The translations under genes and the position numbers were made by a program. From Stenotrophomonas maltophilia (GTDB taxonomy: Bacteria > Pseudomonadota > Gammaproteobacteria > Xanthomonadales > Xanthomonadaceae), in assembly GCF_003970865.1 (NCBI RefSeq), contig NZ_RXLZ01000016.1:1-64000 (forward strand): a DNA stretch of 64,000 nt, in the 5' to 3' direction. Positions 17,113-25,525 of this stretch are shown here, piece after piece (the stretch's first letter is position 1; every line of letters begins with the position of its first letter). The notes under the pieces were generated by a model that saw nothing but the letters and a program-made list of their open reading frames with translations, had not been told where the DNA came from and did no database searches.

Positions 17113-18065
17113 GCACGTTTTCGCCATGGCAGCAGCGCGCGTTCGATCAGACAGTTGCCGCACTCGATGCTGATCGGCTCGGCCATGGCCTGCTGATCTG
17201 CGGGCCGGCGGGGCTGGGCAAGCGCGAGGTGGCGTTGGCCTTGGCCGACCACGTGCTGGCGCGCGGTGATGCCGCGCATGCCACGCGCACGCGCCAGCTG
17301 ATCGCCGCCGGCACTCATCCGGATCTGCAGCTGGTCAGCTTCATTCCGAACAAGAGCGGCGACAAGCTGCGCACCGAGATCGTCATCGAGCAGGTGCGTG
17401 AGATCACCGACAAGCTGGCGCTGACCCCACAGTACGGCGTGGCGCAGGTGGTGATCGTCGACCCGGCCGATGCGATCAACCGCTCGGCGGCCAACGCGCT
17501 GCTGAAGACGCTGGAAGAGCCGCAGCCCGGCCGCTACCTGTGGCTGATCAGCAGCGATCCGGCGCGCCTGCCGCAGACCATCCGCAGCCGGTGCCAGCGC
17601 CTGGAATTCAAGTTGCCGCCGCAGCACGAAGCGATGGCCTGGCTGCAGCAGCAGGGCCACAGCGAAGCATCGGCGCGCGAAGCGCTGGACGCGGCGCGCG
17701 GCCATCCCGGCCAGGCCGACAACTGGCTGCGTGAAGACGGCCTGAGCCTGCGCCGTGAAGTAGGCCGCGAGCTGGAGCAGCTGGCCGCCGGCAAGACTGG
17801 CGCGGTAGAGCTGGCGCAGAAGTGGTGTGGCGATGACAACGCGGCGCTGCGCCTGCGCTTTGCCGCCGACCTGGCGCTGGCCCAGGCCAGCACCGATGCC
17901 TTGACCACGCCGGAGCGATTGCACAAGCTTGCAGCCTGGTTCGACGCTGCCAACCGCACCCGCGACCTGCTGCGCACCACGGTGCGTGCAGACCTTGCGG
18001 TGGTCGAGTTGCTGCTGGCCTGGAACAAGGTGAACGAGCGGGCTGCCGCAAGGGGAAATCGATGA
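17109..18065 (+). CDS. holB: DNA polymerase III delta-prime subunit
   Basis: 318 residues. Clamp-loader subunit with AAA+-like fold: P-loop-like G-P-A-G-L-G-K-R-E (32-40), A-A-N-A-L-L-K-T-L-E-E-P (127-138) and the S-R-C arginine-finger motif (160-162). In E. coli delta-prime, four cysteines between the P-loop and A-G-T-H-P bind zinc; here residues 50-66 contain no cysteine while A-G-T-H-P-D is kept. Start at 17109 overlaps tmk, and the stop overlaps pilZ, both as ATGA. Confidence 0.93.
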   Translation: MSTFSPWQQRAFDQTVAALDADRLGHGLLICGPAGLGKREVALALADHVLARGDAAHATRTRQLIAAGTHPDLQLVSFIPNKSGDKLRTEIVIEQVREITDKLALTPQYGVAQVVIVDPADAINRSAANALLKTLEEPQPGRYLWLISSDPARLPQTIRSRCQRLEFKLPPQHEAMAWLQQQGHSEASAREALDAARGHPGQADNWLREDGLSLRREVGRELEQLAAGKTGAVELAQKWCGDDNAALRLRFAADLALAQASTDALTTPERLHKLAAWFDAANRTRDLLRTTVRADLAVVELLLAWNKVNERAAARGNR

Positions 18066-18415
18066 GTGCCAGCAACGCCCGCCAGGGCATCCTGTCCCTG
18101 GCCGTGAAGGACAAAGCCGCGCTGTACAGCGCGTACATGCCGTTCGTGAAAAACGGCGGCATCTTCGTGCCCACGCCCAAGCGCTATTTCCTGGGCGACG
18201 AGGTGTTCCTGCTGCTGACCCTGCCGGATTCCAGCGAGCGCCTGCCGGTGGCCGGCAAGGTGATCTGGGTGACCCCGGCCGGCGCGCAGGGCAACCGCAC
18301 CGCCGGCATCGGCGTGCAGCTGGCCGACGGTGCCGAAGGCGAGGGCGTGCGCCACAAGATCGAGACCCTGCTGGCCGGCTTGACCGGCTCGGACAAGCCG
18401 ACCCATACGATGTGA
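18062..18415 (+). CDS. pilZ: Type IV pilus protein PilZ
   Basis: 117 residues, a single PilZ domain. The N-terminal R-x-x-x-R and the later D/N-x-S-x-x-G motifs that bind cyclic di-GMP are not seen; instead it has the K-N-G-G-I-F-V-P-T and R-x-x-G-I-G-V-Q segments of the founding PilZ subfamily. In Xanthomonas this type does not bind the nucleotide and works through partners such as FimX and PilB. Coupled to holB by an ATGA overlap, as in Pseudomonas and Xanthomonas. Confidence 0.93.
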   Translation: MSASNARQGILSLAVKDKAALYSAYMPFVKNGGIFVPTPKRYFLGDEVFLLLTLPDSSERLPVAGKVIWVTPAGAQGNRTAGIGVQLADGAEGEGVRHKIETLLAGLTGSDKPTHTM

Positions 18416-18434
18416 GGCAGCGCCTCGCGGTCCT

Positions 18435-18457
18435 GTAGAGTCGAGCCATGCTCGACT
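18435..18457 (+). repeat. GTAG-type (SMAG-like) REP palindrome
   Basis: GTAG followed by AGTCGAG-loop-CTCGACT, matching copies at 6445-6559 and 52604-52657. It lies between pilZ and the tRNA promoter. Confidence 0.85.
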
Positions 18458-18500
18458 GCTGTTGCCCGAAGACACCCGTGAACACGAATGTGAAAAACGG

Positions 18501-18528
18501 TTGACGGCCTCTGAAAAGCCCCTATAAT
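18501..18528 (+). promoter_or_regulatory. Sigma-70 promoter of tRNA-Val
   Basis: TTGACG at 18501-18506, a 16-base spacer and perfect TATAAT at 18523-18528. The GC-rich stretch after the -10 box is a plausible stringent-response discriminator. The mature tRNA starts 20 bases after the -10 box. Confidence 0.85.
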
Positions 18529-18548
18529 GAGCGGCTCAGCAACACACC

Positions 18549-18623
18549 GGGCGGTTAGCTCAGCGGTAGAGCATTGCCTTCACACGGCAAGGGTCACAGG
18601 TTCGATCCCTGTACCGCCCACCA
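18549..18623 (+). tRNA. tRNA-Val (anticodon CAC)
   Basis: 75 nucleotides. Acceptor arms GGGCGGT/ACCGCCC pair completely, the D-arm is GCTC...GAGC, the anticodon stem TTGCC/GGCAA encloses loop TTCACAC with anticodon CAC at 18581-18583, and the T-arm is ACAGG-TTCGATC-CCTGT. The 3' CCA is encoded. It reads GUG codons, abundant in this GC-rich genome. Confidence 0.97.
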
Positions 18624-18639
18624 TGTTGCAGAACGAAAG

Positions 18640-18665
18640 AAGCCTCCAGCAATGGGGGCTTTTTT
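18640..18665 (+). terminator. Rho-independent terminator of the tRNA transcript
   Basis: AAGCCTCC (18640-18647) pairs with GGGGGCTT (18654-18661, one G-T pair) around AGCAAT, followed by a run of six Ts. Confidence 0.9.
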
Positions 18666-18708
18666 GTTGCCTGCGATCCAGAAAGATCAGCCGGAAGCGC
18701 GCACCGTC

Positions 18709-19272
18709 TCAGCCATGTCCGTCCAGCAGCGCGCGCGCGATCATCGCCGTAGCATCCAGCAGGTCGTGACCGCTGCCGGCCTGCACCACCACCGCCAACA
18801 GGCTACGACCCACTTCGGCATTGCCGCTGGTCAGTTCCATCTCGCCTTCAAAGCACAGATCGGCCAACCACTCGTGGGCCTGCTGCATCCCGCGCTTGCG
18901 GACCCGGCGGAACTCCGCGAGCAGCTTCGCCTGCCCGGCCTCCTGCTCACCATCGGCAAGCAGGCCGATGGCACCGCCGTGCGCCGCGCGCCAGATGGCC
19001 GGCAGCGGGCGACCGTTCGCGTCCACCACGTCTGCCGCGAACTGCGCGCAGTACATTTCGTAGCGCTTGCCCGTTGTGCTGCCGGGCACGATGCCGGCCT
19101 CGGCCAGCAGGCGTTCGGCTTCATCCAGTTTGCTGAACTTCAAGCGCAGCAGTGCAGGGCGGCTCAGTTGTTGTGCCAGCGCCTGCTGGTTGGCTGCGAA
19201 CCAGACGTTCCAGCCCACGCTTGCGCGACCTTCCAGTGCGGCCTTGAAGTACTCCAGGTGTTCGGCGTCCAT
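18709..19272 (-). CDS. Uncharacterised cytoplasmic protein
   Basis: 187 residues, with no signal peptide or membrane helix. The N-terminus M-D-A-E-H-L-E-Y-F-K-A-A-L is helical and acidic; the body has W-N-V-W-F-A-A-N-Q and many Leu/Ala/Glu helices. I do not recognise the family. It is tail-to-tail with the tRNA gene and has good G/C third-position bias, so it is a real gene. Just upstream (about 19280-19305) is a short tandem CTCCCTGCG repeat. Confidence 0.6.
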   Translation of the reverse strand: MDAEHLEYFKAALEGRASVGWNVWFAANQQALAQQLSRPALLRLKFSKLDEAERLLAEAGIVPGSTTGKRYEMYCAQFAADVVDANGRPLPAIWRAAHGGAIGLLADGEQEAGQAKLLAEFRRVRKRGMQQAHEWLADLCFEGEMELTSGNAEVGRSLLAVVVQAGSGHDLLDATAMIARALLDGHG

Positions 19273-19333
19273 TGCGGTCTCCTGCGCTCCCTGCGCTCCC
19301 TGCGCGATTGTAGCGGGAGCATGTCCGGGCCGA

Positions 19334-19477
19334 TCAGGCGCCGCCGCCGGAGAGGCAATGATGTGCCTCGCGTACCAGTTGTCGTGTGGCCACGATCAGT
19401 CCGTCGATATGGAATGCGCCCAACTGTTCGTCCGGGCCGCCTTCGCTGCGCGCACGGTCGGCGGCCTGCAGGCGCAC
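19334..19477 (-). CDS. Possible small protein or gene remnant (47 residues)
   Basis: An open frame runs from GTG 19477 to TGA 19334 (R-L-Q-A-A-D-R-A-R-S-E-G-G-P-D-E-Q-L, then F-H-I-D-G-L-I-V-A-T-R-Q-L and a basic tail). Composition and the balanced helical/hydrophobic pattern look protein-like, but there is no clear ribosome-binding site and an in-frame stop lies 18 bases upstream of the GTG. It could be the 3' remnant of a decayed gene. The rest of the 320-base gap 19273-19593 shows nothing else. Confidence 0.3.
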   Translation of the reverse strand: MRLQAADRARSEGGPDEQLGAFHIDGLIVATRQLVREAHHCLSGGGA

Positions 19478-19593
19478 GCGGGCGGAAATGTGTCACGGAT
19501 GAAGGCAAAGGGTTCCACCCCTGCGCTGTCCGGCCACCCCGGGCAGGCGTAGTCTCAGCCTGCTGCCGTACCCATCCACTCTGGAGCCCCGCC

Positions 19594-19974
19594 ATGCCGC
19601 TCGCCCGCATCGATCTTCGCAAAGGTAAATCCGCCGACTACCTGCAACGCGTCGGTGAAACCATCTACCAGGCCATGCGCGCGGTGGGCGTGCCGGAAAA
19701 CGATCGCTTCCAGATCTTCCAGGAACACGCACCCGGCACGCTGATCTACGACCCCGGCTATCTGGGCGTGAACCGCACCGACGACTTCATCTGTATCCAG
19801 ATCACCTGGAACGAAGGGCGCACACTGGAGCAGAAGAAGGCACTGTACGTCGGCATCGCTGATGGCCTGCACGCGGCGGTGGGCATCCGCCGCGAGGATG
19901 TGTTCATCAACCTGGTGGAAGTGAAGAAGGAGAACTGGTCGTTCGGTAACGGGGTTGCGCAGTACGTGAGTTGA
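19594..19974 (+). CDS. Tautomerase-superfamily protein
   Basis: 126 residues. Begins M-P-L-A-R-I-D-L, which after removal of Met exposes the catalytic Pro1 of the 4-oxalocrotonate tautomerase superfamily. Length and the sequence F-Q-I-F-Q-E-H-A-P-G-T-L-I-Y-D-P place it in the longer tautomerase_2-like branch. G-I-R-R-E-D-V-F-I-N-L-V-E-V-K-K-E-N-W-S-F-G-N-G closes the barrel edge. Likely a cytoplasmic enol-keto isomerase; substrate unknown. GGAG precedes the ATG by about 9 bases. Confidence 0.82.
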   Translation: MPLARIDLRKGKSADYLQRVGETIYQAMRAVGVPENDRFQIFQEHAPGTLIYDPGYLGVNRTDDFICIQITWNEGRTLEQKKALYVGIADGLHAAVGIRREDVFINLVEVKKENWSFGNGVAQYVS

Positions 19975-19986
19975 TGCGCGAAAGGC

Positions 19987-20005
19987 ATCCACGCATGGCG
20001 TGGAT
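19987..20005. repeat. Short palindrome of the ATCCACGC family
   Basis: ATCCACGC and GCGTGGAT flank ATG. The same ATCCACGC core opens the two repeats at 48532 and 48649, so it belongs to a dispersed family. Confidence 0.6.
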
Positions 20006-20127
20006 CCACAGCGTGATGGGCGTGCGCAGGGAGGGCATACCCATCGCTGTGGCCGGCAGCACAGCCCTGCGTCACCGTGTCGCAGGGGCCAAACCCTGAA
20101 CGTAGTCCAAGGTTGGCTGCAGCCCCG

Positions 20128-20133
20128 TAGAAT
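20128..20133 (+). promoter_or_regulatory. Predicted -10 box of a leaderless transcript (DUF2946 gene)
   Basis: TAGAAT, then six bases, then GTG at 20140. Transcription starting 6-7 bases after the -10 box would begin at the start codon itself. The -35 region is poor. Identical spacing is seen before yqgE (58925-58930). Confidence 0.45.
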
Positions 20134-20139
20134 GGCGGC

Positions 20140-20586
20140 GTGCGTCGTTCTGTCCTCCACCGCCGGTTCCAGTCCCTGGCATGGCTTGCCATGCTGCTGG
20201 TGCTGCTCGCCCCGTTGGTGAGCCGCTGGCTGGCGCACGGTCACGTGGCTACCGCTGCGCCGGTGGCGGCGATGCACCACGCGATGCACGCAGAGCATGC
20301 GCAGCACACGATGGAAGGGCACCACGACCATCACGCGATGGCGATGCAGCACGGCGAATCGACGCCGAAGCCGGCCGCCGATCCACACGCCGACCATGAG
20401 ATGGGCGTGGACTGCGATTACTGCCTGATCGCCGCGCGGCTGATCACCCTGCTGGTGGCGGCATTGCTGCTGTTGGCGCCGATGGCGCCGGTATGCCGCG
20501 CGCTGCGCGGTGCGGTGCAGGCGTTGCCGCAACGGATCAGCGGCACATTGGGAGCGCGTGGGCCGCCGGCACTGATGGCCGTCTGA
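20140..20586 (+). CDS. DUF2946 histidine-rich membrane protein
   Basis: 148 residues. A first helix (about 12-30), then a His/Met-rich loop (residues 33-87) with many H and M residues, then C-D-Y-C-L-I-A-A-R and a second helix. DUF2946 proteins typically sit beside TonB-dependent metal receptors, and the His/Met/Cys-rich loop suggests metal, possibly copper, binding. It lies 129 bases upstream of the TonB receptor. The GTG start is chosen from the position of the promoter box; no ribosome-binding site is seen. Confidence 0.72.
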   Translation: MRRSVLHRRFQSLAWLAMLLVLLAPLVSRWLAHGHVATAAPVAAMHHAMHAEHAQHTMEGHHDHHAMAMQHGESTPKPAADPHADHEMGVDCDYCLIAARLITLLVAALLLLAPMAPVCRALRGAVQALPQRISGTLGARGPPALMAV

Positions 20587-20715
20587 GCCCTGCGCGCACG
20601 CCTTTGGATTGATTTTCCCAAGCTGCCAGGCATGGCCTGGCACTACTGCGTGCGCGTTCCCCGAACTCCCTGAGCTGCCCTGCCACTGCGGGGTGGCCCT
20701 GCATGCCGTGAATAA

Positions 20716-22854
20716 ATGAAAACCAACCCCAACTCCGCGCGCCTGCGCAGGGCGGCGCTGCCTGCGCTGTGCATGTCCCTGCTGCACGCCGTGCCCGCCC
20801 TTGCCGCCGATGCGGCACCTCCGACCACGCTGGATACCGTGCGCGTGGTCGACACCCGCAGCGGTGAACTGTCTTCCACCGCCAGCGCCGGGTCTGCGCT
20901 GGGCCTGAGCGTGCTGCAGACGCCAGCAAGCCTGACCGTGATCTCGCGCGAACAGCTGGAGCAGCGTGGCGACACCAACCTCAACGATGCGATCAGCCGG
21001 GCGGGTGCGATCAGTGCGATGCCGCACCCCGGCAATGGCCTGAGTGCGCTGTCCAGTCGCGGCTTCACCGACGGTGCCTCGGTGATGCGGCTGTACGACG
21101 GGCTGCGCCAGTACGGCGGCGTGGGCATCACCTTCCCGTTCGACACCTGGTCGATCGAGCGCATCGAAGTGCTGCGCGGGCCGGCTTCGGTGATCCATGG
21201 CGACGGTGCGATCGGCGGCGTGATCAACATCGTGCCGAAGAAGCCCTCGCGTGGCGCCATCGAGAACGAGATTAGCGTGACCGTCGGCAGCGAGGACACC
21301 GCACGCCTGGGCTTCGGCAGCGGCGGTGCGTTGACCCCGGACCTGGCCTATCGGCTGGACGTGAGTGGCAACTACAGCGGTGGCTGGGTTGACCGTGGCC
21401 GAAACAGCGATGCGACCTTCTCCGGTGCCTTGCTGTGGCAGCCGCGCGCGGACCTGCAGCTGACCCTCACCCATGCGCAGGGCCATCAGCAACCGATGCG
21501 CTACTTCGGCACGCCGCTGGTGGATGGCTGCCAGCTCGAGGAGCTGCGCCACCGCAACTACAACGTGGACGACAGCGAGATCCGCTACCGCGACCGCTGG
21601 ACCCAGCTCGATGCGCTGTGGACGCCGAACGCAAACGTCGAATGGCGTACGCGCCTCTACCAGATCGACAGCCAGCGCGATTGGCGCAATGCCGAAGCCT
21701 ATGTCTACAACGGGGTCACCGGTTTGATCGATCGCTCAGGCAACACCGAGATCACCCACAACCAGGACCAGAGCGGACTGACCTCGACGCTGCGTGTGCA
21801 GGGAACGGTGGGTGGCCTGCAGAACAGCTTCGCGGTGGGCCTGGATGCGAACCGCGCGCACTTCAAGCACACCAACAACACCTATGCCGGCAGCTCGGGC
21901 CCGGTCGATCCGTTCGATCCGGTGCCGGGCCAGTTCACCAGCGACGCGCCGAACCTGCCGCGCTATCGCAACCGTGCCGAACAGTACGCGCTGTTCGTGG
22001 AGGACCGGTTGGCGCTGAACGAGCGCTGGTCGGTACTGGGTGGGCTGCGCCACGACCGCGCGCGCATCGATCGGACCGATCTGGTCAGCGGCCAGAATGC
22101 GTTCTCGAAGACCTACAGCAGCACCGGCTGGCGTGCAGGCACGGTATTCGCGCTGCAGCCGACGTTGAGCCTGTATGCGCAGTACTCGCAGGCGGCGGAC
22201 CCGGTCAGTGGCCTGTTGATGATCAGCCCGGCCAATGGTGCCTTCGATCTGGCCAAGGGGCGGCAGATCGAGGTGGGCCTGAAGCAGGCCTTCGATGGTG
22301 GCGAGTGGACGCTGGCGGCGTACCGCATCCGCAAGACCGGGCTGCTCAGCCGCGATCCGCTGGTGCCGGATCGCCGCGTGCAGGTGGGCGCGCAGACCTC
22401 ACGTGGCATTGAGGCGTCCTTGAGCTGGAACTTCGCGCCGCGCTGGTCGCTCGATGCCAACGCCACGGTGCTGAAGGCCGAGTTCGAGGACTTCCTGGAA
22501 ACCACCGGTTCGCCGGCGGTGCTGGTGTCGCGTGATGGCAACGTGCCACCGAACGTGGCCGAGCGCCTGGCCAATGTGTGGCTGAGCTGGCAGTTTGCAC
22601 CGGGCTGGAGTGCGGCGGGTGGCGTGCGTTACGTCGGCAAGCGCTACGCCGACAACGCCAACACATTGGAGCTGCCCGGCTACAGCACCACCGACCTGGC
22701 ACTGACCTGGCAGGCGGCGCCGCGCACGCGTCTGTCCGCACGGCTGTTCAACGTGTTCGACAAGGCGTACTACGCCACCGCGTACTACACCAGCACGCAG
22801 TGGCTGCTGGGTGCGGACCGGCGCGTCGAATTCACCGTCGATCACCGCTTCTGA
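20716..22854 (+). CDS. TonB-dependent outer-membrane receptor
   Basis: 712 residues. Signal peptide ends near A-L-A-A-D-A; a TonB box-like segment T-L-D-T-V-R-V-V-D (about 38-46) follows; then the plug domain (L-N-D-A-I-S-R-A-G, I-E-R-I-E-V-L-R-G-P-A-S-V) and a 22-strand barrel ending in V-D-H-R-F with the terminal Phe of outer-membrane proteins. Imports a metal complex with TonB energy. The neighbours (His-rich DUF2946 upstream, PepSY reductase-like protein 11 bases downstream) suggest copper or iron-siderophore uptake; sequence alone does not decide. Confidence 0.92.
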   Translation: MKTNPNSARLRRAALPALCMSLLHAVPALAADAAPPTTLDTVRVVDTRSGELSSTASAGSALGLSVLQTPASLTVISREQLEQRGDTNLNDAISRAGAISAMPHPGNGLSALSSRGFTDGASVMRLYDGLRQYGGVGITFPFDTWSIERIEVLRGPASVIHGDGAIGGVINIVPKKPSRGAIENEISVTVGSEDTARLGFGSGGALTPDLAYRLDVSGNYSGGWVDRGRNSDATFSGALLWQPRADLQLTLTHAQGHQQPMRYFGTPLVDGCQLEELRHRNYNVDDSEIRYRDRWTQLDALWTPNANVEWRTRLYQIDSQRDWRNAEAYVYNGVTGLIDRSGNTEITHNQDQSGLTSTLRVQGTVGGLQNSFAVGLDANRAHFKHTNNTYAGSSGPVDPFDPVPGQFTSDAPNLPRYRNRAEQYALFVEDRLALNERWSVLGGLRHDRARIDRTDLVSGQNAFSKTYSSTGWRAGTVFALQPTLSLYAQYSQAADPVSGLLMISPANGAFDLAKGRQIEVGLKQAFDGGEWTLAAYRIRKTGLLSRDPLVPDRRVQVGAQTSRGIEASLSWNFAPRWSLDANATVLKAEFEDFLETTGSPAVLVSRDGNVPPNVAERLANVWLSWQFAPGWSAAGGVRYVGKRYADNANTLELPGYSTTDLALTWQAAPRTRLSARLFNVFDKAYYATAYYTSTQWLLGADRRVEFTVDHRF

Positions 22855-22865
22855 GGACGCTGGCG

Positions 22866-24371
22866 ATGACGTTGCGATCCACCGCCAAGCGCTGGACCTA
22901 TCTGGCGCACCGCTGGCTGGGCATCGGCGGATGCCTGCTGATGCTGCTGTGGTTTGTCAGCGGCATGGTGATGCTGTTCATTGGTTACCCGAAGCTGACA
23001 CCCGGTGAGCGGCTGGCGGCGTTGCCGGTGCTGGGGGATGCTCGCGATTTGCAGGGGCTGTCGGTACTGCCTGCCGTGGTGCAGGCCGAGCCGGAGGTTG
23101 TGGCGCTGACGACGCTGCGTGGCGAGCCTGCGTACGTGGTGCGCAATGGCAGCAATGTGGGCGCCTGGTCTGCCGTGACCGGCCAGGCGCTGCTGCCGGT
23201 GTCGGCACAGCGTGCCGAAGCATCTGCTGCGCAGTTCGCGGGCGGCCAGGCCTTCGTGGGTGCGACGCGCGTGGATGAAGACCGCTGGACGCATTCGCGC
23301 GGGCTGGACGCGCACCGGCCGCTGTACCGGGTGGAGGTGGGGGGCGCGCAGCCGGGTGATCTGTATGTGTCTTCGCACACCGGCGAAGTGGTGCTGGACG
23401 CACCGCATGTGCAGCAGCGCTGGAACTATGTGGGCGCCTGGCTGCACTGGCTGTACTTCCTGCGCATGCAGTCGGTGGACCCGGTGTGGACGTGGGTGGT
23501 GATCGTGCTGTCCGCGCTGTGCACCGTTGCCGCCGTCAGCGGCATCGTGGTGGGTGTGTGGCGCTGGCGTTTCCGTGGGCACTACCGTTCGGGTGCGAAG
23601 ACGCCATACGTCGAACCATGGATGCGCTGGCACCATCTGATCGGGCTGGTGGCTGCGGCCTTCGTATTCACCTGGATCTTCAGCGGGCTGATGTCGATGA
23701 ACCCGTTGGGCGTCTTCAGTAGCACGCGCGAGGCGATCGACAGCGGACGCTATCGAGGTGGTCCGGTGGCGGTGGATGGCGCACTGGGCGAACCGACGGC
23801 GCTGCTGACGGCCGTCGACGCCGAGCGCTTCAAGCCGGTGGAGATCCAGTGGCGACGCATCGGTGGCGAGCTGTTCGCGGTGTTGCTGGATGGGCAAGGC
23901 AATACCCGCATTGTGTCCGGCAGTGACGGCCATCTGCAGGTTGCGCGGTTGCTGCCGGCCGCGTGGTTGCAGCAGAAGGTGCGGGCGCTGTCGGATGCCC
24001 CCATGCAGGGGTACTGGGTCCAGCATGCAGCGGATGCGTACTTCTACCCGCGTGCACCGGAAGCCATGAACGGCGCGGCGGTACGCCGCTTCCCGGTGGC
24101 GGTGGCTGATTTCGGCGATGCCGAGGCGACGCGGGTCTACCTCGATCTGGCCACCGGCGACCCGTTGCTGACGATGGGGCATCGCGAGCGGGCGGGGCGC
24201 TGGCTGTTCTACTTCCTGCACAGCTGGGACCTGCCTGCGATGCTGCGTCAGGACACCACCCGGCCGGCGGTGTTGCTGCTGCTGAGCCTGGCGGGCACTG
24301 CGCTGTGCGCGACGGCCACGGTGATCGGCTACCGCCGGTTGCGGATGAAGCTGCGGCGCAGGCGGCGCTGA
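22866..24371 (+). CDS. PepSY-domain inner-membrane protein (putative siderophore/metal reductase)
   Basis: 501 residues. Four main membrane segments: about 17-38, 215-240, 265-290 and 455-475, with two large periplasmic parts containing PepSY-like folds. Conserved His residues next to the helices (H-R-W, L-H-W, W-H-H-L-I-G and H-S-W-D) match the PepSY_TM family, whose members reduce or release metals from siderophores. Starts 11 bases after the TonB receptor stop with GAGGA overlapping that stop, so both are in one transcript. The C-terminus is very basic (R-R-R-R-R). Confidence 0.85.
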   Translation: MTLRSTAKRWTYLAHRWLGIGGCLLMLLWFVSGMVMLFIGYPKLTPGERLAALPVLGDARDLQGLSVLPAVVQAEPEVVALTTLRGEPAYVVRNGSNVGAWSAVTGQALLPVSAQRAEASAAQFAGGQAFVGATRVDEDRWTHSRGLDAHRPLYRVEVGGAQPGDLYVSSHTGEVVLDAPHVQQRWNYVGAWLHWLYFLRMQSVDPVWTWVVIVLSALCTVAAVSGIVVGVWRWRFRGHYRSGAKTPYVEPWMRWHHLIGLVAAAFVFTWIFSGLMSMNPLGVFSSTREAIDSGRYRGGPVAVDGALGEPTALLTAVDAERFKPVEIQWRRIGGELFAVLLDGQGNTRIVSGSDGHLQVARLLPAAWLQQKVRALSDAPMQGYWVQHAADAYFYPRAPEAMNGAAVRRFPVAVADFGDAEATRVYLDLATGDPLLTMGHRERAGRWLFYFLHSWDLPAMLRQDTTRPAVLLLLSLAGTALCATATVIGYRRLRMKLRRRRR

Positions 24372-24380
24372 TGCCCTGGA

Positions 24381-25514
24381 CTAAACCCGCAGCCAACGTG
24401 TGGACACGGCCACCAGCAACAAGGCTGTGGCCACACCGATGAACGCAGCAATCAGACCGAAATGATTGGCGGCAAAGCCGATCAACGCCGGTCCGGCAAG
24501 GATGCCGGCGAAGCCCAGCGTGGAAACGGCGGTGATGGCCAGCGCGCCGGGCATGCGGGTCTGGTGGCCAGCCAGCGAGAACAGTGCCGGCGCGATGTTG
24601 GCGCAGCCGAGGCCGACCAGCACATAGCCCACCAGCGACGCCTGCCACGGCGTGACCAGGGTCAGCACCAGTACGCCCGCGGCGGCGAGCAACGCGCCGA
24701 ACACGATCGCGCGCTGGCGGCCCACGCGTGCCACCAGTGCATCGCCGAACAGGCGCGCGACGGTCATGGTCAGGGTGAAGGTCACATAGCCGATGCCGGC
24801 AAGACTGGCATCGACGCGACGCACGTCGCTGAGGAACACCGCGCTCCAGTCCAGCATCGCACCTTCGCCGAGGAACGCAACGAACGCCAGTACGCCGATG
24901 AACAGCACGATGCCGTGCGGCAGGGCCAGCATCGGTGTGTCGTGCGGCATGCGTTCGCTGTGCCAGTACGTTGCCGACAACAGCATCACCAGCAGCATGG
25001 CGCCGACACCGATCAGCACCGATGCCAAGGGCGGCAACTGTGCGGACAGCAGCACGGTCATGGTGGCCGCGCCGAGGAAGCCGCCGATGCTGAAGAAGGC
25101 ATGGAAGCCGGACATCATCACGCGCCGTGCTTCGCGCTCGACGATGACGGCCTGCACGTTCATCGTGCAGTCCATCGCGCCCACGGCCGCACCGAACACG
25201 AACAGCACCACGCCCAGCGTCCAGGCCGAACCGGCCAGTGCCAGGCCGGGCACGGTCAGGCAGATCAGCAGACTGCTGGCCACCATCACCCGGCGGCAAC
25301 CGAGGCGTGCGGCCAGCACGCCGGACAAGGGCATCGCCAGCAGCGAACCGGCACCGAGGCAGAGCAGCACCAGCCCCAGCGTGGCGTCGTTGATTTCGGT
25401 GCGTGCCTTTGCGAACGGCACCAGGGTGGCCCACAGCGCGGTGGCGAAGCCGGGAATGAAGAACGCAGCGCGGGTCGCGTGCTGTTCGGCACGCGCGCGG
25501 TTGGCAAGGGACAT
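24381..25514 (-). CDS. MFS transporter (YbjJ-like) in the qnr regulatory unit
   Basis: 377 residues with 12 predicted helices; the G-x-L-x-A-x-R-x-G-x-R-R motif between helices 2 and 3 (residues 64-76) is the MFS signature. It lies downstream of the DeoR repressor with an 11-base gap, so the two are probably one operon. In S. maltophilia the DeoR-type SmQnrR is known to repress both Smqnr and an MFS gene (reported as SmtcrA); this gene is the obvious candidate. Tail-to-tail with the PepSY gene. Confidence 0.83.
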   Translation of the reverse strand: MSLANRARAEQHATRAAFFIPGFATALWATLVPFAKARTEINDATLGLVLLCLGAGSLLAMPLSGVLAARLGCRRVMVASSLLICLTVPGLALAGSAWTLGVVLFVFGAAVGAMDCTMNVQAVIVEREARRVMMSGFHAFFSIGGFLGAATMTVLLSAQLPPLASVLIGVGAMLLVMLLSATYWHSERMPHDTPMLALPHGIVLFIGVLAFVAFLGEGAMLDWSAVFLSDVRRVDASLAGIGYVTFTLTMTVARLFGDALVARVGRQRAIVFGALLAAAGVLVLTLVTPWQASLVGYVLVGLGCANIAPALFSLAGHQTRMPGALAITAVSTLGFAGILAGPALIGFAANHFGLIAAFIGVATALLLVAVSTRWLRV

Positions 25515-25525
25515 GGGCGGTACGG

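Noticed and set aside
18549-18665. Integrated element attached at the tRNA-Val 3' end
   Set aside because: No integrase gene or repeated tRNA 3' end was seen nearby; the following genes look chromosomal.
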